From Erythrocercus mccallii (Eukaryota; Chordata; Aves; Passeriformes; Dicruridae), in NCBI GenBank assembly GCA_013397435.1, contig VZRG01002550.1, positions 1 through 64,000 of the forward strand: a stretch of DNA of 64,000 nucleotides. Reading direction: 5' to 3'. Position 1 is the first letter of the stretch; every line of letters starts with the position of its first letter. This document shows positions 1 to 10,837 of the stretch, piece after piece. Position numbers and translations under genes: made by a program. The notes under the pieces are model-generated. The model was not told where the DNA came from, ran no database searches, and worked only from the letters and a program-made list of their open reading frames with translations.

Positions 1-629
1 CTGGTTCCTCTGACAATTTGGGATTTATCCTTTGATCCATTTTCATTTCAAATCATATAATAAAAGATGTTATCAACTGCTTTGTATTCAGTGACAAAAT
101 TCTTTTCTTATTACGAAATGCATTCTGACTCTTGCTTAAAAAATGATGCACTTGATAGCACACAGGGATTTAAATCCCATCCACTGCAAGGGGCACTTGT
201 GCAGATTAATGCACAGTTCCCAGCAATTCTTAGGCCTAATTGCTAGAGGCTGGCTTAAGTCAAAAGCTTCCCTTCCAGATTTTGAGCATAACAACTCAAA
301 GCATTCTCTGAATCCAGGTTTTGATCCAGGTTTATTTAAAAACAAAAAACTCCCACGGCACATGCCCTACCACACCCCAATCCCCTTCCCAAAGAAACTC
401 AAAAAGGACAACACAGAGAAGCTTTCAGGCTTTTGATTTCCTTCCTGTCTAGAACATTTGGACCTGAGATATTACTGAAGCCTATCTAAATACGTAAAGT
501 AAACATCACTGCAGTGTAGAACTGATTAAAAAGTCTTTGCATTTGGCTTCATGGAAGAGTAATCATCCTAATGTTTAATGTATAGAATAAAAAGATGCAA
601 AAATAAGCAGAAATAGAAGCTTACAATAT

Positions 630-770
630 CTCAAAGACAAACAAGGAACAGAGAGCAGCCAGGGAAAGTGGGACAGAAAGAAAGAAGAGAGGCCTCAGGA
701 AGTAAAAGACAACAGGAGAATAGAGACAAAAGTTGATAGCAAGAAAAGCGAAAAAATACTAAGAAAATAT
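630..770 (+). repeat. purine-rich low-complexity tract
   Basis: The + strand is dominated by A and G, with many GAGA, AGAAAG and GGGA words and few pyrimidines. It looks like degenerate GA-rich low-complexity DNA inside an intron. No exact repeat unit is kept. No function is visible. Confidence 0.5.
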
Positions 771-3316
771 TTTTTTCTGAGCCTCCATTAGACCTTGTCT
801 AAGGAATGGAAACCTGACAATGTTAAAAGGGGAAAGATGTTTGTACAAATATTATCAGGATATTTCCTAAAGGCAGTTACAGTAATACATACATATTCTA
901 AGCTTGCAAATTCTACTGGCAATAGCATTAAATCTAGCAGGTCTTTTAAAGAAGTCAAGGTTGTAAACTTGAAGTGCATATCTATGATTAATTTCAGCCA
1001 TCTTGACTGTCTCATAATTTTGTACATTTTGGTTTTTCAATATTTAATATTTAGAAATAGCATTCTACTTCACATCAAATGTATCAGAATTCTAATTCTA
1101 GAAGACCATGATTTTCAATGCTAGGGGCCCAATATTAGGCTCCCAAGCCTATGTTTGGATATGAAAAAATTAGCCACAATTTCAGAACTTACTGGACTGA
1201 GTTTGCTTAGTTCATACTTCATAAAATTACAGAAATGTATTGCTATTTTAATGCATTAAAGAAACCTCCCATATAATGCAAAGAATTTGGTTCTTTTCCC
1301 ACAGGACTTTAAATCACTTGGTTGTGATGTTGTGGTATCCAGACTAATTCCCAGCAGTGAGATACTATTCCATGAGAAAACAGCAATTACATCTGTATTT
1401 TAAATGAGGGCAAAGAACAGACCAAAAAAGTGTCAGCTAATGCTCTGTGAATTCATGTGGCATAGAAACCTTTTCTTTTTCATATGTGAAAAATCTGTTT
1501 GATTTCCTTATTTATTGTTGCTTTTTTCTGGCTTTAAATGTAATACTCCTGCGAGGATGTCATGTGAGAATCTTCATTTGTGCTGTATTATAATAATCTG
1601 TTGTCTGCAAAATAAACAAAGGAAAATGTCTAGCTGTCTCTGTAGCTATAAGGAAATTATAGATGCAGAGAAGCTTCAGCACATCACAAATTCTGCAGAA
1701 CTCAGGAAAAAAAATTTGGATTTATAATACTAGTTAATTCCTGTTGTCAGTGGAATTAGCTATTCGTCATATCCCTGCTACTGAATCAATATCACAGCTA
1801 GAAACTCTGGTCCTATCTTCCCCGTGCCCTCCCCATTTCCCATTTTCTATTACAGTCTTTTGAGTCCTCGGTGAAATGTTTGCTGTTGTCTTAGCTCAGT
1901 CTCTAATAAGATATCACAGCTCCAACACACACAGTCAGCCAGAAGTGGTTTCTCAGCTCCAGTAAGGTGAGAACTGAATGAAGGCTAAATTACTTCTGTC
2001 CAAGAACTGACCTTTTTTGGGGTCAAGTGAAGCTCATTAAGAAGAGTGCTGGGAAGCCTGTGCCTCTCAGCTGTGTCTATCACGTATAAACACGTTGGGC
2101 TGGTTTACTTCCAGAACTCTGCAGTCCTCCAGCTGATGTACTGCTGCTGGCTTTGTCTTGGCCAGATGCTGGAGCTGGTGAACACATCTAGTGAATCAGC
2201 ACAGTCTAATAAACAGTGCCTGTGCCTGTGTTCAGGAAACAGATTCTCTTTCTAATTCTGACCTGGGTTATGAGTTTGGGACCACAGCACTCGCATTTGT
2301 GCTGCTGCTCCAGCCTTCACTGCAGCCACTGTCCTTACCCTGCACCCTCTGCAGGGCAGGCCTGTCCCACCCTGCTCTGTTTTACAGGACTGAGCACAGA
2401 TAAGGCCCTGGACACGCCTGTTCTGCACGTGGCAGTGATAAACCCACTGTCAGATGGTTAAACCTCTGGGTGATGATTCTTTTCTTTTTCATATGTAACT
2501 GTTTCCATTTTAATGAAATGGAAATACCTTACTTGCTTTATTTCAAACTAATGAATAGGGTTAGTGTCATCAGAAGCTTCCCCTTGCAATTTAAGGGCCA
2601 AGAAGACAAAAAAAGAAAATAAAGAGAATCACCTATTGATTCTGTCTCTTTGTTGAGTCACCACCAGGATGATTATTTTTAATAAAAAGATAGAAATATT
2701 TATGCCTGAAGGACTTGGATTTGTTGAAGCTCTAGAGCTATGATAGAAAGAAATGTCTTTAATTTTTTTGTCCATTCAGTATTTACATATAAAAAGCATC
2801 TACTTTGCATATAGTTCCTGTCCTTGTCTCCAATTCAATAAAAGAGTATGCATAACATTCACAGGAAAGAGTGCTGAGGTATGTAATTGTTAATATTAAA
2901 TATTATTTTAAAATATAATGTGATGTGTTATTACCAAAAGCAAAATTATACTCAAGAATGAAGAATATCAGAAAACCAGTAAAGTGACCTTAAATTAATA
3001 TCTAGTGAAAGACTACATTTCCTTTGCACCAGTAAATTCTGGTTTAGTTCAGTGGACCTGCTACTATGTGGGGCTTGTGAGGTATGTGGGGGTTGTTTGT
3101 CACCTTAGCTGTGGGCTTCAGATTTGGGTGATAATAAGGTGCATTATTTATCATCCCTCACTGCTTTGATACTTTCTTGTGTCTTTCATCAGCACAAGCC
3201 TCTGTTGTTCAACTTAAAATATTTTTCAATTGCATTTCTCCTCTGCTCTGAGTATCAGCCATAATCAGAAGATGTCAATTCTTCCACCACACCCCTTTAA
3301 ACAGCCAATTTTATTC

Positions 3317-3343
3317 TTTTCCCATCCATATGGGATGGGAAAA
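3317..3343. repeat. perfect inverted repeat, 11-bp arms, 5-nt spacer
   Basis: The arm TTTTCCCATCC (3317-3327) is followed by ATATG and its exact reverse complement GGATGGGAAAA (3333-3343). Transcribed RNA could form a short hairpin. It lies about 500 bp upstream of an SLC9A9 exon. Confidence 0.75.
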
Positions 3344-3849
3344 TGCCACCCAGGTTATCATCTTGCACATCACTCACTGCAGTCTCCTCTCCCTTCTGGG
3401 CTGATTCCCTGTACCTGGTGTGCCAAGCAAAGCCTTTTCCAAGTGCTTCAAGAGATCCGTAATGCAGCACAGTCAAGAGACGCTGGAGATCTGCAATCCC
3501 ATCCTCCACTCCCAACTGCAGCACTTTAGCACTGCTCTTCTGTCAGCAGTTACTGATTTCCTAGCACAGATTAACAGCTTGATTGTCTCCTCCCAGAGAT
3601 GGATCAGAGCCAGAAAAAAGATCTAGTCTCAGGTGTTAGGAGTGGCAGTTACAAGCAATCTTAAGTTTTCTAAAAACTTCACAACTTCCTTAATTTAAAA
3701 AGTGATCCTAAGTTTTCCCAGCTCTTCTCCTCATTTCTCACCTGGTAGGAAATGAGTCACAAGAAATATTTTTACACTCAAAGCTGTCTAATACACATCA
3801 GATCATTACCATATGTCCTCAGGTTTGGTTTTTTGGATTTTTTTTACAG

Positions 3850-3898
3850 AGTTGGCGTAGATCCAGATGAAGATCTGAAAACTAAAGCTGCGAGCCAG
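3850..3898 (+). CDS. SLC9A9: SLC9A9 coding exon (fourth from last): start of cytoplasmic tail of NHE9
   Basis: This is a short 49-nt internal exon of the endosomal Na+/H+ exchanger NHE9. The acceptor is ACAG at 3849 and the donor is GTATGT from 3899. The first base completes an arginine codon split with the previous exon (phase 2). The remaining 16 codons read VGVDPDEDLKTKAASQ and end in phase 0. The VGVDPDEDLK motif, directly after the last membrane segment, is characteristic of NHE9; NHE6 has a related but different sequence there. NHE9 exchanges luminal protons for Na+ or K+ in recycling and late endosomes and so raises luminal pH. The exon encodes the acidic start of the cytosolic tail. 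The identification rests on remembered family sequence, not on a search. Confidence 0.93.
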
Positions 3899-6759
3899 GT
3901 ATGTCAGGCTTTTGGACATACAAGCTGAATTTAAAAGTGTTCAGGGTTTGGCAGATCATGGCTGCATCTGTGGAAATGAGACATCTCAGAACAATGTTTA
4001 ATCCCACAGAATTAAAAAGGAGAATGTGTAATGTTCAATTCTAGTAGGTCAGGTGTATGAAAATATTTTTCAGTTATTTTTCACATGGAAGCCCAAGTAC
4101 ATTGTGAACTCGAACACTCTAAACTTGACAACATTGTGAACTCTAAAGGGGGCTCCTGAACAAGCTGCAGTTGTTCATTTGTGCCCTTCCATTTTTTTGG
4201 TGTGTGTGTTTGGTGCAGTGTCAAATCAGCCCTACCTGCAGCAGCAGGAGAGTTCTGTAAAGTCAACGCACAGAGACATGAGCTGTGCCTCGGCACAGTG
4301 AGTGGAACAGCAGTGGGACTGCAGATAAGCCACAGTACACCTGACAAGGTGCCAGAGCAAAAAGCCAACAAGTGCCTAATGGCGGTGATAACCATCCCAT
4401 GCACCCTCTCAGACAGCACAACTGGAACTGAAATGTAAATCATCCAACAATAACATAAATGTAGAAAATAAGCTGAGGAAGATATAAGATACTTCATTCA
4501 TTTGAAGATATATTAGAGGTATCATTAGGCAAAACTTTAATGTATCTTATGTACTGAGTATTCCTAACATTTACACATTTTCATGTATCTGAAGGCACAT
4601 AAGCTGAATCTCAATTTTCATTGTAATGAGTAGAATTCAGGTGCCTAGTTATCCCTAATGTTTCTTTAAAAGAAGGAAAACCAATATTATTCACACTGAC
4701 CCCATCCTTCATTTTACAAACCAGTCACTATTCATAAAGGTTTAGCATAACCCTTCATTGCACCATGGCAAGGCACTGCTTTATTCTGAGTCTGAGGGGA
4801 CTCATGCTAAATTCACTTTCCTAAGCATCTTGGTAGGAATTCCTGCAATGCCTCTGTCTGATTTCTGAACAAGAGAAGGACACTGAACCACAGTCTACTC
4901 TTAATTGGAGTATAGAGATACAGAATTGCAGAAATTTTCTGCTTTTCAGCACTCATGAATTATCAAAGATCAGAGAATGCAGAATCCAGCATAAAATTGA
5001 CTGAATGCATATTTTGCAAAAAACTGATTTTTTTCAGAGGCTGCTAGGCATCTAATTTTCTCAGTCTTTCACTGAAAATGAAAATAATAATGTTTATTTA
5101 CAACAGTAGCATATCCAGTGTCCCATCTGTGCTCTGTGAATTAACACCTATCTCTCCTGACAAAACTGAGCAATGTAACACAGAAGGTGTAAATAAATAT
5201 AACACTTTTCATGCCATATCGTGTCCAGTTCAGCATTCCTTATAGTAGTATATTATACCTTGGAAAATAGTTTTGGTGTTCTGATTATTCTTCCCCCCCT
5301 ACAGTATTTTATTTTCATTTGTCTGACTTTTTTAATATTTGACATGTCAATCTTCTAGTAATCCAGACCTTTGCTACATTTTCTGTAGCACTCACTGTTT
5401 TAACTCAGTATCTATCATAGTTATTCAAGTCGGGTTATTTCTTCAAATTTTCCTCTTTCATCTCATATCTCTCATTCCTCTTCTTCCCCTGTTTCTCTTT
5501 TCTTTCCCTTTATTTCCCAAACAATGTTTTGATTCAGTTTACCTTTCATTGCTTCTTATTTTCTTCCTGTGTTGCTGTGTTCTCACAGTGAAAGCAGTTG
5601 ATTCTCCTACACATCTATCCCTGCACAAATAACGTGTCAGGTGCCAGTACCTCCCACTGCCAGTTAAAGCTCTTGCCCAGATGAGCTTTAAACCACCTGC
5701 CCACTCTCAGTGCTGTTAATTGAAGCTTCGGGGAGATTGTACCAGAAATAAGAATGAAATATCTTCAATAATAAGATGTCTAAAAGAGAGCAAAAATTAA
5801 TAGAAAAGAAACTTCTAGGCTTCTCCCTGCTCAGAGTACTCAGCCAGAATGGGAAATCTACAAGGTCTGTTACCAAGATTTGAATTTAGCACCTCTGTGA
5901 CCACTCTAACTACCAGGACAAAGGTACCTTGCTGTGGGAACCTCTCAATCCATGTCTGTAACTGTACCTAGATTATTTTTAGGGGCAGAATAAGCCTTAA
6001 AGACCTTCCACCTCATGGGCATTATGTCAGATGCTACATGACAGCAAAACCCTTTCCCTTCCTTACCTCTTCATCTTCCTTCTTTCCTTCCTTTGCCTCC
6101 CAAAAATTCAATTTTCTATGAAGAGATTTGATTTATTCAATAATTCTATGTACACAGTTATTTCTAAACTTCTGATTATGTTCTATTTCAGGCTATCTGA
6201 ACCAAAAATTTTGGCAGTCAGCTGGCAGCAAATTCCAGTTCAAATTGTAAGACCTGGAACCCAGAGTTCCTTCCCTAAAGCCTTTTCATGTATAATTGAC
6301 ATCTATACTTCACCATACCATGATCCATCAAGAGCATATCTCAGTTTCAATTCTGTCTTGCCACCCTTAAATTTATCATTAAATCATTATCACAGCATAA
6401 GGATAAACAAAAGAAAGTAGCCTCATATTCATACCCATCTATTTATTGATGGACTGTCAGAACTTAGTTCTGAAAGAAATTACATAATACGTACTAAAAT
6501 AATATATATTATTGTATAGAAAATGGTACGCAAAAATAAGCCACTTTGCTGCATATCACGTACATTCAGTGCATAAACACCAAAAGCTAACTGAAAAGCA
6601 CAATGCAGGACACATAATCACTAAACAGAGTTACAAAGTTGGGCTATTTAAAAAAGGCAAAAGCTTTATGGCAGTGAGCTAGTTAACTAAATTTCCATTT
6701 AAAAGACAGTCAATAACATATTTCATTCAGATGGCTTATGTATCTCAAATTCTGCTAAC

Positions 6760-6802
6760 TTCAGTTAGAGACTGTTGAGTCTCTAACTGTTCAGTTAGAG
6801 AC
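6760..6802. repeat. hairpin with 12-bp perfect arms plus a third direct copy
   Basis: CAGTTAGAGACT (6762-6773), a GTTG loop and AGTCTCTAACTG (6778-6789) form a perfect 12-bp stem. A second direct copy of TTCAGTTAGAGAC follows at 6790-6802, repeating 6760-6772. The same word therefore occurs as direct, inverted and direct copies within 43 bp. No known element is recognised. Confidence 0.8.
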
Positions 6803-7035
6803 AGCTGAGAGAAGGTAAGAATATATTTTCTATAAGCACTTCAGAAAAAAATTTGTAGATATGCTGTTGATCTTAGGAAAAAAATAAATATCATCTCTGT
6901 CAAACTAATCTGCATAGTTTATTTAAGTGTCCCTACATCTTTTGAAGTATAATAAGGAATTTAGTTATGCTGTTCTCATCAGTTTCATCTGCCAGCTGGT
7001 TGGTGAATTTATTGCAAGGACTAATGAGAGTAATC

Positions 7036-7060
7036 TCCATATGGGCAATTCCCATATGGA
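7036..7060. repeat. perfect inverted repeat, 10-bp arms, 5-nt spacer
   Basis: TCCATATGGG (7036-7045), spacer CAATT and CCCATATGGA (7051-7060). Each arm contains the self-complementary CCATATGG. It is intronic and no function is assigned. Confidence 0.75.
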
Positions 7061-8920
7061 AGAAGAGATGTGAGAAACTTTGGCATTTTCTCTTCCCAGT
7101 GAGAAAATTGTTGGAAGAGACAGAGCACTGCCTCCACTACTTTTACCTCTCTTAACTGTAGGGAAAGCAAAAAGTTACTTTCTTAAATCATAGGATCCAA
7201 AATAGGATCCAAGGATCTGCAAGAGCCCTGAAAATTCACACCAACATATCCTGTCATCCCTTGTACTGTTTCTGCAGGAGCTGCACTCCAGATAAGCACC
7301 CACATTCCCACTACTGCAAAAGCTGATAACACAACACAGATTTCATAGACAAAAGGAGGAAGGTGCAACACATGTCAAACTAGAAATAAAAGAAGGCCCA
7401 GGTCAGGACCAGAAAATGCTTGGGGGATTAGATTCTTGTGTAGACTTCTTTGTCCACTGCTTTCACACAGGAACAATTCGTGTTTCTGAATGACAAAACC
7501 TTTTTCTTTAAGAGGAAGCTAGAGGTACAATGAGATTGGAAAGAGGAATTAACCAACAACAACATTACCATTCAAACAAAGGACACAGGCCATTTATAGA
7601 ACTCACTGTGCTTTTAACAAGCTGTCCCCTGCACCACACAGGAGTAGCCCACTCCACAATATGTTTATCTTCATGCCTGTCCTTCTTTTCCTCATCTCTA
7701 CCCTTGTGGACTCAAGTCCTTCCCTCTCCATTATTCAGTGTTCTTGGTCTGACCTAACATAGATTTTACCTACAATCACACTTCCTGCTTAAATGTTTCA
7801 ACCCTTCTCCCAACCTTTATCTTGCCAAAATGCACTATTAGATATTTAGAGTTCAGAAGAGTCTCTGCTGCTCAGTTAGGGGTTAGTACTCTCTTCTTTC
7901 CCCCCAACCTCCAGCTTCCCCAGTTACTGGGAAAGGTTGTTAAATACTCAATTCAGTTATCAAGGAAATAGATCCCAAGAAAAATGTTTGTTCTATTTGG
8001 TGCATTTGCATGTTCACTGTGACCACATAAGCAAAATCATAACATCTTCAGCATGGATTCTCTCTAACCTTATAAAAACTAATGACATTAGTGTTCCCAT
8101 TGTTCCAAAGCTCCCATGAACATGTTGCCTTGGAACTTTTGAGGGTCAGATCATTGACATTATCATCAGTAATTTACATGTATATTAGTCCAAAAGAATG
8201 TATTATATTTTAATATATTATTAGATTAAAACATGAAAATTAACAGATTGATTGGTTTAAAACTGGATAAGGAAAAATATTCTCAATTAAACTAACCTAA
8301 CTTTCCACAAAACAAAAACAAGACAACAGTTGAGTATTCTTAGAGAACTGGCCATCTCATTCCTAATTTCACCCTGCTAGTAATTATTCCACTAATACTG
8401 ATGTGATACCTAGAGTATGACCAAACTAGCTGTCTTCGTACAGATAACTATTCCTAATTTATTATTCCAAATTATGACCCTGAGGAAAAGGATAGTCCAC
8501 CTTTCTACCTGTGCAGTATGTCACAGAATTAGCTTGCAGAATGGAAAGGGTATTTTGAGCCTTGTCAATTCAACTTATGTTCCCCTCCCCTTGGAAAGAA
8601 GTATAGAAAGGACTTTCCTAGCTATTAGAATATCTCAATCCCTTTGGGGAAGGCATTTTGTTAGACATACACAAACAGCCTTTGATCTTGTAGGAGTAAA
8701 CTGAAGTAATTCCACAATGGCAATTAAATCAAAATATCATTTTATTGATCTCAGAGTATAGCACTTCTCAACTGCTAAAAAAAAAATCAAATCATTCATA
8801 AAAGTAAATGCTACACTCTTCCAATGAGTGCAGCAGTGAGAAATGTGCTGTATGAGCCAGTTTTCTCCTGAACTGATTTGCAGCGATGACATTTGTGCGA
8901 CAACAAAGCTTTTTAAATTT

Positions 8921-8931
8921 AAAAAAAAAAA
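8921..8931 (+). repeat. A11 homopolymer
   Basis: An uninterrupted run of 11 A about 100 bp upstream of an SLC9A9 exon. It is a simple repeat and likely length-polymorphic. Confidence 0.9.
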
Positions 8932-9035
8932 GCACAGTTAATTGTAATTTGGTCTGACATGCATTTTTAATATCGGAACCCTATGTTTTATTTATTTTAT
9001 AAAAATGCTTCTCACTTCATTTGTTTATTTTGCAG

Positions 9036-9115
9036 AGCGCATCTGACTTGGATAAAAATACAACCAAAGCTGAGAGTGCGTGGCTGTTCAGAATATGGTA
9101 TGGCTTTGACCACAA
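9036..9115 (+). CDS. SLC9A9: SLC9A9 coding exon (third from last): NHE9 tail
   Basis: This 80-nt exon has acceptor TTTTGCAG ending at 9035 and donor GTATCC from 9116. It enters in phase 0, encodes 26 whole codons and leaves two bases (AA) of a lysine codon completed in the next exon. The peptide includes LDKNTTKAESAWLFRIWYGF and then DH. The block TKAESAxLFRxWYxFDHxY is strongly conserved in the tails of NHE6, NHE7 and NHE9, while the LDKN context before it points to NHE9. The first AG must be used: the AG two bases later would give an immediate TGA. The block is cytosolic. The corresponding tail region of NHE6/7/9 has been reported to bind the scaffold RACK1, which is family knowledge and not visible here. 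Confidence 0.95.
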
Positions 9116-9671
9116 GTATCCTTTTCTGTTATTAACCGTGAATGAGGGTTGCACTACACCTTCAAAATATTTCAGAATCAAAAATTACTATACTTTTAAA
9201 AACCAAAACAAAAGTGTAATCTATTTTAATGTGTTTAGTAAGGAGAAGAAATTTTGCAAGTCCAAAGGCAGCAGAAGGTCCAGTCATGACTGAGGCTACA
9301 GGGAGAGGGAACAAGTTAAGGAGCTCTGAGCTACAGTAGTATATAGACAATATATTTAAATTAATTAACCTTCTTAAATTCCTAGATAAAACTAATCCAA
9401 TCATTATTTAGATAGGGTGTAGATTCTGTGTTTGGGGAACCAGGAGCCAGAAGCATCCAAATGCCTGCTGCGTGACCATATACTCAGAAAGCAGTAGCTA
9501 CCTAAGGAAAAAATAAGACAACACTGGTTTACCCACATCTCTAATAAAACAGAGAAAGAGGCGTCCATTATGAAAAGCTCCCAGGGCTTTCCTGAAGCTC
9601 ATGCTTCCTAATCCCTGGATTCCTGAGCCTTCCTGCTTTTATTCACATTCCTCCTGAGGCACATGTAATAC

Positions 9672-9757
9672 AGACCTTGAATACAGGTGTCTGATGCTTT
9701 ATTCCAGGAAGTCTGGTTTCCGTGTCTTCTACATTTTAAGAAAGTATTTTAAGTGAT
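9672..9757. repeat. 86-bp duplicated segment, copy 1
   Basis: It aligns without gaps to 10752-10837, 1,080 bp away in the same orientation. By hand count 72 of 86 bases match (about 84 percent), and 13 of the 14 differences are transitions. Shared anchors include CTGATGCTTTATTC, TCTGGTTTC and ATTTTAAGTGAT. It could be a decayed local duplication or two insertions of one unrecognised interspersed repeat. Confidence 0.8.
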
Positions 9758-10461
9758 AAAAGAACATCCTCCCTAAGCCAAGGCAGAACATACAGTCTGA
9801 CAGTAATGCCTGTGCAAAAATTGTAAATGTTACCATTCTAATTTATTGTGATTTTCAACTGACTGCCCAGGCTTGGCATAGCAGCCAGTGCGATCCCACA
9901 GTAACAATCCACCCTAAGCCTTTCAGAGATATACAGTGACTATAAGAAAAGTCTACCTGCTGGTTTCTGTGCATCATGGCTCAGGACCTGAGCAGGCAAA
10001 GCCTTGTCAATACTGTTTCCATTATCCAATAGCACATCTATGGGTCAGTCACCCTGCACTACTGAGCAGAAATTAATGTTCAGATTGCATATGTGTTTTT
10101 CCTGATACCAGCTGTAGCAAACTAGAATGAAATATTTCAGCTGATAAAATGTAATTCTTTGGGAATACAGCTTCCTTGGAGAGTTCAACTGAAGTTATCC
10201 TTCAAAGAGACTTTGATGATCTTTTTGGTTAAAAATGGATGTTTTTCCTTAATTCATCTACTCGAGCAATTTTAAAGGCCAAAATGCACTTAGCATTAAA
10301 ATGTTTCCCTTGGATAATTCTTCAAGTATACATAGAAATAGTAGGTAAATATTATATGAAGTGAAAAAATCTGTTTAAATGTTAATGTTGAGTACCAACA
10401 TGACTGGCTTTAACCACCCCTTTTTCAGAAGAAATAGCCTGTGGTGGTGGTATATCCTAGA

Positions 10462-10680
10462 AACTCTAAGTCAGAAGGAACAGATGAACAGGGTGAGGGG
10501 AAGGGGAAATTTTTCCTCTGAAGTAAAAAAAAAAAATTAAAAAGACCAAGAAAAATGTAGAAGGCAGAAGCAGGACTGAAGGATGAATTAAAGACATGAA
10601 AGAGAACAAAGACAGAGATAGAAAACAAGGGACAGAGGCAGAAGAGAGAAAGAGAAATCAATGTGAAAAAGTCAGACAGC
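10462..10680 (+). repeat. purine-rich low-complexity tract with A12 run
   Basis: The + strand is strongly A/G-biased, with GGGGAAGGGGAAA near 10497 and GAGAGAAAGAGAAA near 10643, and an A12 run at 10525-10536. The minus strand therefore reads through as an 88-codon Ser/Phe/Leu-rich frame that I regard as spurious. The tract ends just before the second copy of the 86-bp duplicated segment. Confidence 0.6.
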
Positions 10681-10751
10681 AGTACATGCAAAATGAAAAG
10701 TCTGTTGAAGGCACCAGAAGCACCACATCTCAGAGATCATCTGTGTGGTAG

Positions 10752-10837
10752 AGATCTTGAATATGGGTGCCTGATGCTTTATTCTAGAAATTCTGGTTTC
10801 TATGTCCTTTGCATTTCAAGAAAATATTTTAAGTGAT
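10752..10837. repeat. 86-bp duplicated segment, copy 2
   Basis: This is the partner of 9672-9757, aligned end to end with no gap. The flanks do not obviously continue the match, although both copies are followed within 30 bases by AAAGAACA. The transition-dominated differences indicate long neutral decay after duplication. Confidence 0.8.

Larger units (their letters stand above)
1..3849 (+). other. SLC9A9: SLC9A9 intron (3' part), upstream of the first visible exon
   Basis: This stretch precedes the exon at 3850 and has no exon I can recognise. It ends in a good acceptor, a T-rich tract followed by TTTTTTTTACAG at 3849. It contains a purine-rich stretch at about 630-770, a GC-richer patch at about 2050-2460 with overlapping short frames but no recognised protein, and an 11-bp inverted repeat at 3317-3343. 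The exon upstream, expected to encode the last membrane helix of the exchanger, is not in the window. The intron assignment follows from the incoming split codon at 3850. Confidence 0.85.
3899..9035 (+). other. SLC9A9: SLC9A9 intron, 5.1 kb
   Basis: The intron runs from donor GTATGT at 3899 to acceptor TTTTGCAG ending at 9035, in phase 0. It is AT-rich with no recognisable exon, gene or transposon. Its notable contents are two hairpin-forming inverted repeats (6762-6789 and 7036-7060), a pyrimidine-rich stretch at about 5440-5560 and an A11 run at 8921-8931. Open frames here, including one of 138 codons on the minus strand at 4081-4497, look like chance. Confidence 0.85.

Noticed and set aside
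4081..4497. 138-codon minus-strand open frame with a hydrophobic start
   Set aside because: The hydrophobic stretch alone is not evidence. It lies inside the intron and no homologue is recognised.
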